Below, piece after piece: positions 5,117-6,071 of a stretch of DNA of 6,071 nt. Positions within the stretch are counted from its first letter, which is position 1; each line of letters opens with the position of its first letter. Below the pieces are notes generated by a model, which saw only the letters and a program-made list of their open reading frames with translations, made no database searches and was not told the DNA's origin. The stretch comes from a bacterium (GTDB taxonomy: Bacteria; Cyanobacteriota; Vampirovibrionia; Gastranaerophilales; Gastranaerophilaceae). The translations under genes were made by a program, and so were the position numbers. Location of the stretch: contig JAFUUT010000242.1 in NCBI GenBank assembly GCA_017477685.1, forward strand, positions 1 through 6,071. Direction: 5' to 3'.

Positions 5117-6071
5117 TTATGATTTCATTTTAAATAAAGAATCGTACATTTCAGCAGGTGGTTTTATACCTAAAATATCAAGAAAACTTGGTGCGACTCT
5201 GCTGATTGCGGCATCTTTTGCATCATCAAGATATACTATGCCCTTTGAAATTTCTTCTTCTAGTCCCGGAAGTATTGCAATAAACGGAACAGGGTTGTTT
5301 GTATGTCCCCCGTGAGTTAAATCTTCAATGTTTCCGTGGTCTGCCGTAATTATAGTTGCAACCTCATTATCTCTTGCAGCTTCGACTATCGGTTTTATTG
5401 CGCGTTTATCCAAGATTTGAAGTGTGTTGGCTGCTTTATCGTAAATTGCTTCATGCCCAATTATATCAGGATTTGGGAAATTTGCGATACACGCCCTTGA
5501 ATCATCATCTCTTGTAATCCAAGATATTATAGCATCTTTTATTTTCCCTCCTTTCATGCGCTCAGTCAATTTGCCTTTACTTGAAGGTATGAGATTATAT
5601 CCCGATTGAGATAATAAACCTTCTTTTTTACCTCTTAAAAAGAAGGTAAGATGAGCTTGCTTATCTCTTTCAGTAGTAAAGAATGTTTCACAACCCAATT
5701 TATCAAGAATGTCCGGTAAAGTGTTATCTTCTACTTTTACAGGGAAGGCAACCGGTAGATTGAAGTCAGGATTATATTCTGTCATGCATACAAAATTTAG
5801 ATCCTTAAGTCTCTCTTGTCCTTTTAAAAAATGTGCTTCGCATTTTGGTTGGGTCAAGGCATCAGTAAGCTGACGTGTTCTATCATTCCTATAATTTGTA
5901 AATATTACGCTATCTCCATTTTTAATCGGTTCAAAGTCTGCTAACTTAACAGGAGGCATATCTTTTTCAAGGAATTTGCCTTTTTCTATTGAAAAAGTGT
6001 GTAGGCTATTGTATGCTTCTTCAAATGTTTTTACTTCGTGTTCTGCTTTGCCATGCACTAAAAGGTTATAA
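5117..6071 (-). CDS. gpmI: 2,3-bisphosphoglycerate-independent phosphoglycerate mutase, C-terminal part (cut by window edge)
   Basis: This enzyme interconverts 3- and 2-phosphoglycerate in glycolysis using two metal ions. About 317 of the usual ~510 residues are visible; the reading frame runs off the right edge (YNLLVHGKAE at the border), so the GTG at 6058 encodes an internal Val and is not a start. Recognisable motifs are TNYRNDRTRQ (substrate-binding Arg), KQAHLTFF, NFPNPDIIGH with metal-ligand Asp and His, TADHGNIEDL, and GGHTNNPVPFI with a further ligand His. The N-terminal domain with the catalytic Ser and the rest of the metal site lies outside. Several usually strong motifs are altered: the DEF-P segment is GKFLEKDMPP, and the SPKVATYD-PEMS segment reads PSSKGKLTERMKGG. 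It is either a diverged lineage version or a second copy. It heads the visible part of the minus-strand operon. The product is cytoplasmic. Confidence 0.87.
   Translation of the reverse strand, partial: YNLLVHGKAEHEVKTFEEAYNSLHTFSIEKGKFLEKDMPPVKLADFEPIKNGDSVIFTNYRNDRTRQLTDALTQPKCEAHFLKGQERLKDLNFVCMTEYNPDFNLPVAFPVKVEDNTLPDILDKLGCETFFTTERDKQAHLTFFLRGKKEGLLSQSGYNLIPSSKGKLTERMKGGKIKDAIISWITRDDDSRACIANFPNPDIIGHEAIYDKAANTLQILDKRAIKPIVEAARDNEVATIITADHGNIEDLTHGGHTNNPVPFIAILPGLEEEISKGIVYLDDAKDAAISRVAPSFLDILGIKPPAEMYDSLFKMKS

Noticed and set aside
5117..6058. GTG at 6058 as the start of the phosphoglycerate mutase
   Set aside because: The frame continues upstream to the window edge with family-typical residues (YNLLV before HGKAE), and no ribosome site precedes the GTG. 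The gene is cut by the window edge, not truncated.
1..6071. CRISPR array, tRNA, rRNA, insertion sequence or phage genes
   Set aside because: I found no spaced direct repeats, no tRNA-like cloverleaf, no transposase and no phage structural genes on either strand.

Overview
The window is AT-rich and gene-dense, with tight operons, clear Shine-Dalgarno sites and the standard genetic code. It reads as bacterial. The exported hydrolase and the small lipoprotein carry ordinary Sec-type signals. Three otherwise unrelated genes on the right open with a short N-terminal leader: M, a polar residue, I or V, a polar residue, then SFG (or PFK in the longest). From memory I associate such leaders with uncharacterised proteins of gut Melainabacteria/Vampirovibrionia (Gastranaerophilales), so that lineage is my best guess. 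It is an inference and was not tested.

Left part (1-446). A 57-residue putative lipoprotein is encoded on the minus strand (154-327), with its own well-spaced sigma-70-type promoter. That promoter lies face to face with a weaker plus-strand -10 for the next operon. The remainder (1-153) has no gene, only a possible nested hairpin.

Plus-strand operon (447-2583). Three genes are packed with 1-nt and 12-nt gaps: a hexapeptide-repeat O-acetyltransferase, an exported alpha/beta hydrolase with a cysteine in the nucleophile elbow, and a flavodoxin-fold oxidoreductase with a compact four-cysteine motif. Together they look like an accessory small-molecule or detoxification cassette, but no substrate can be read from the sequence. 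A separate orphan gene follows (2659-3111, 150 aa) with its own perfect -10 box.

A 13-bp perfect hairpin with T-rich flanks (3133-3161) separates the convergent halves.

Minus-strand operon (6071 to 3186). The C-terminal portion of a divergent cofactor-independent phosphoglycerate mutase runs off the right edge. It is followed by a 491-aa protein whose C-terminus carries a protein-kinase-like catalytic signature (D-x4-N, then DNG in place of DFG). Last comes a 142-aa nucleoside-diphosphate-kinase homologue in which the catalytic histidine is tyrosine and the R-x5-GATNP segment is missing. The two downstream genes are translationally packed and both carry the N-terminal leader. This pair is the most interesting part of the window: a possible set of tagged, repurposed phosphotransfer folds linked to a glycolytic enzyme gene.
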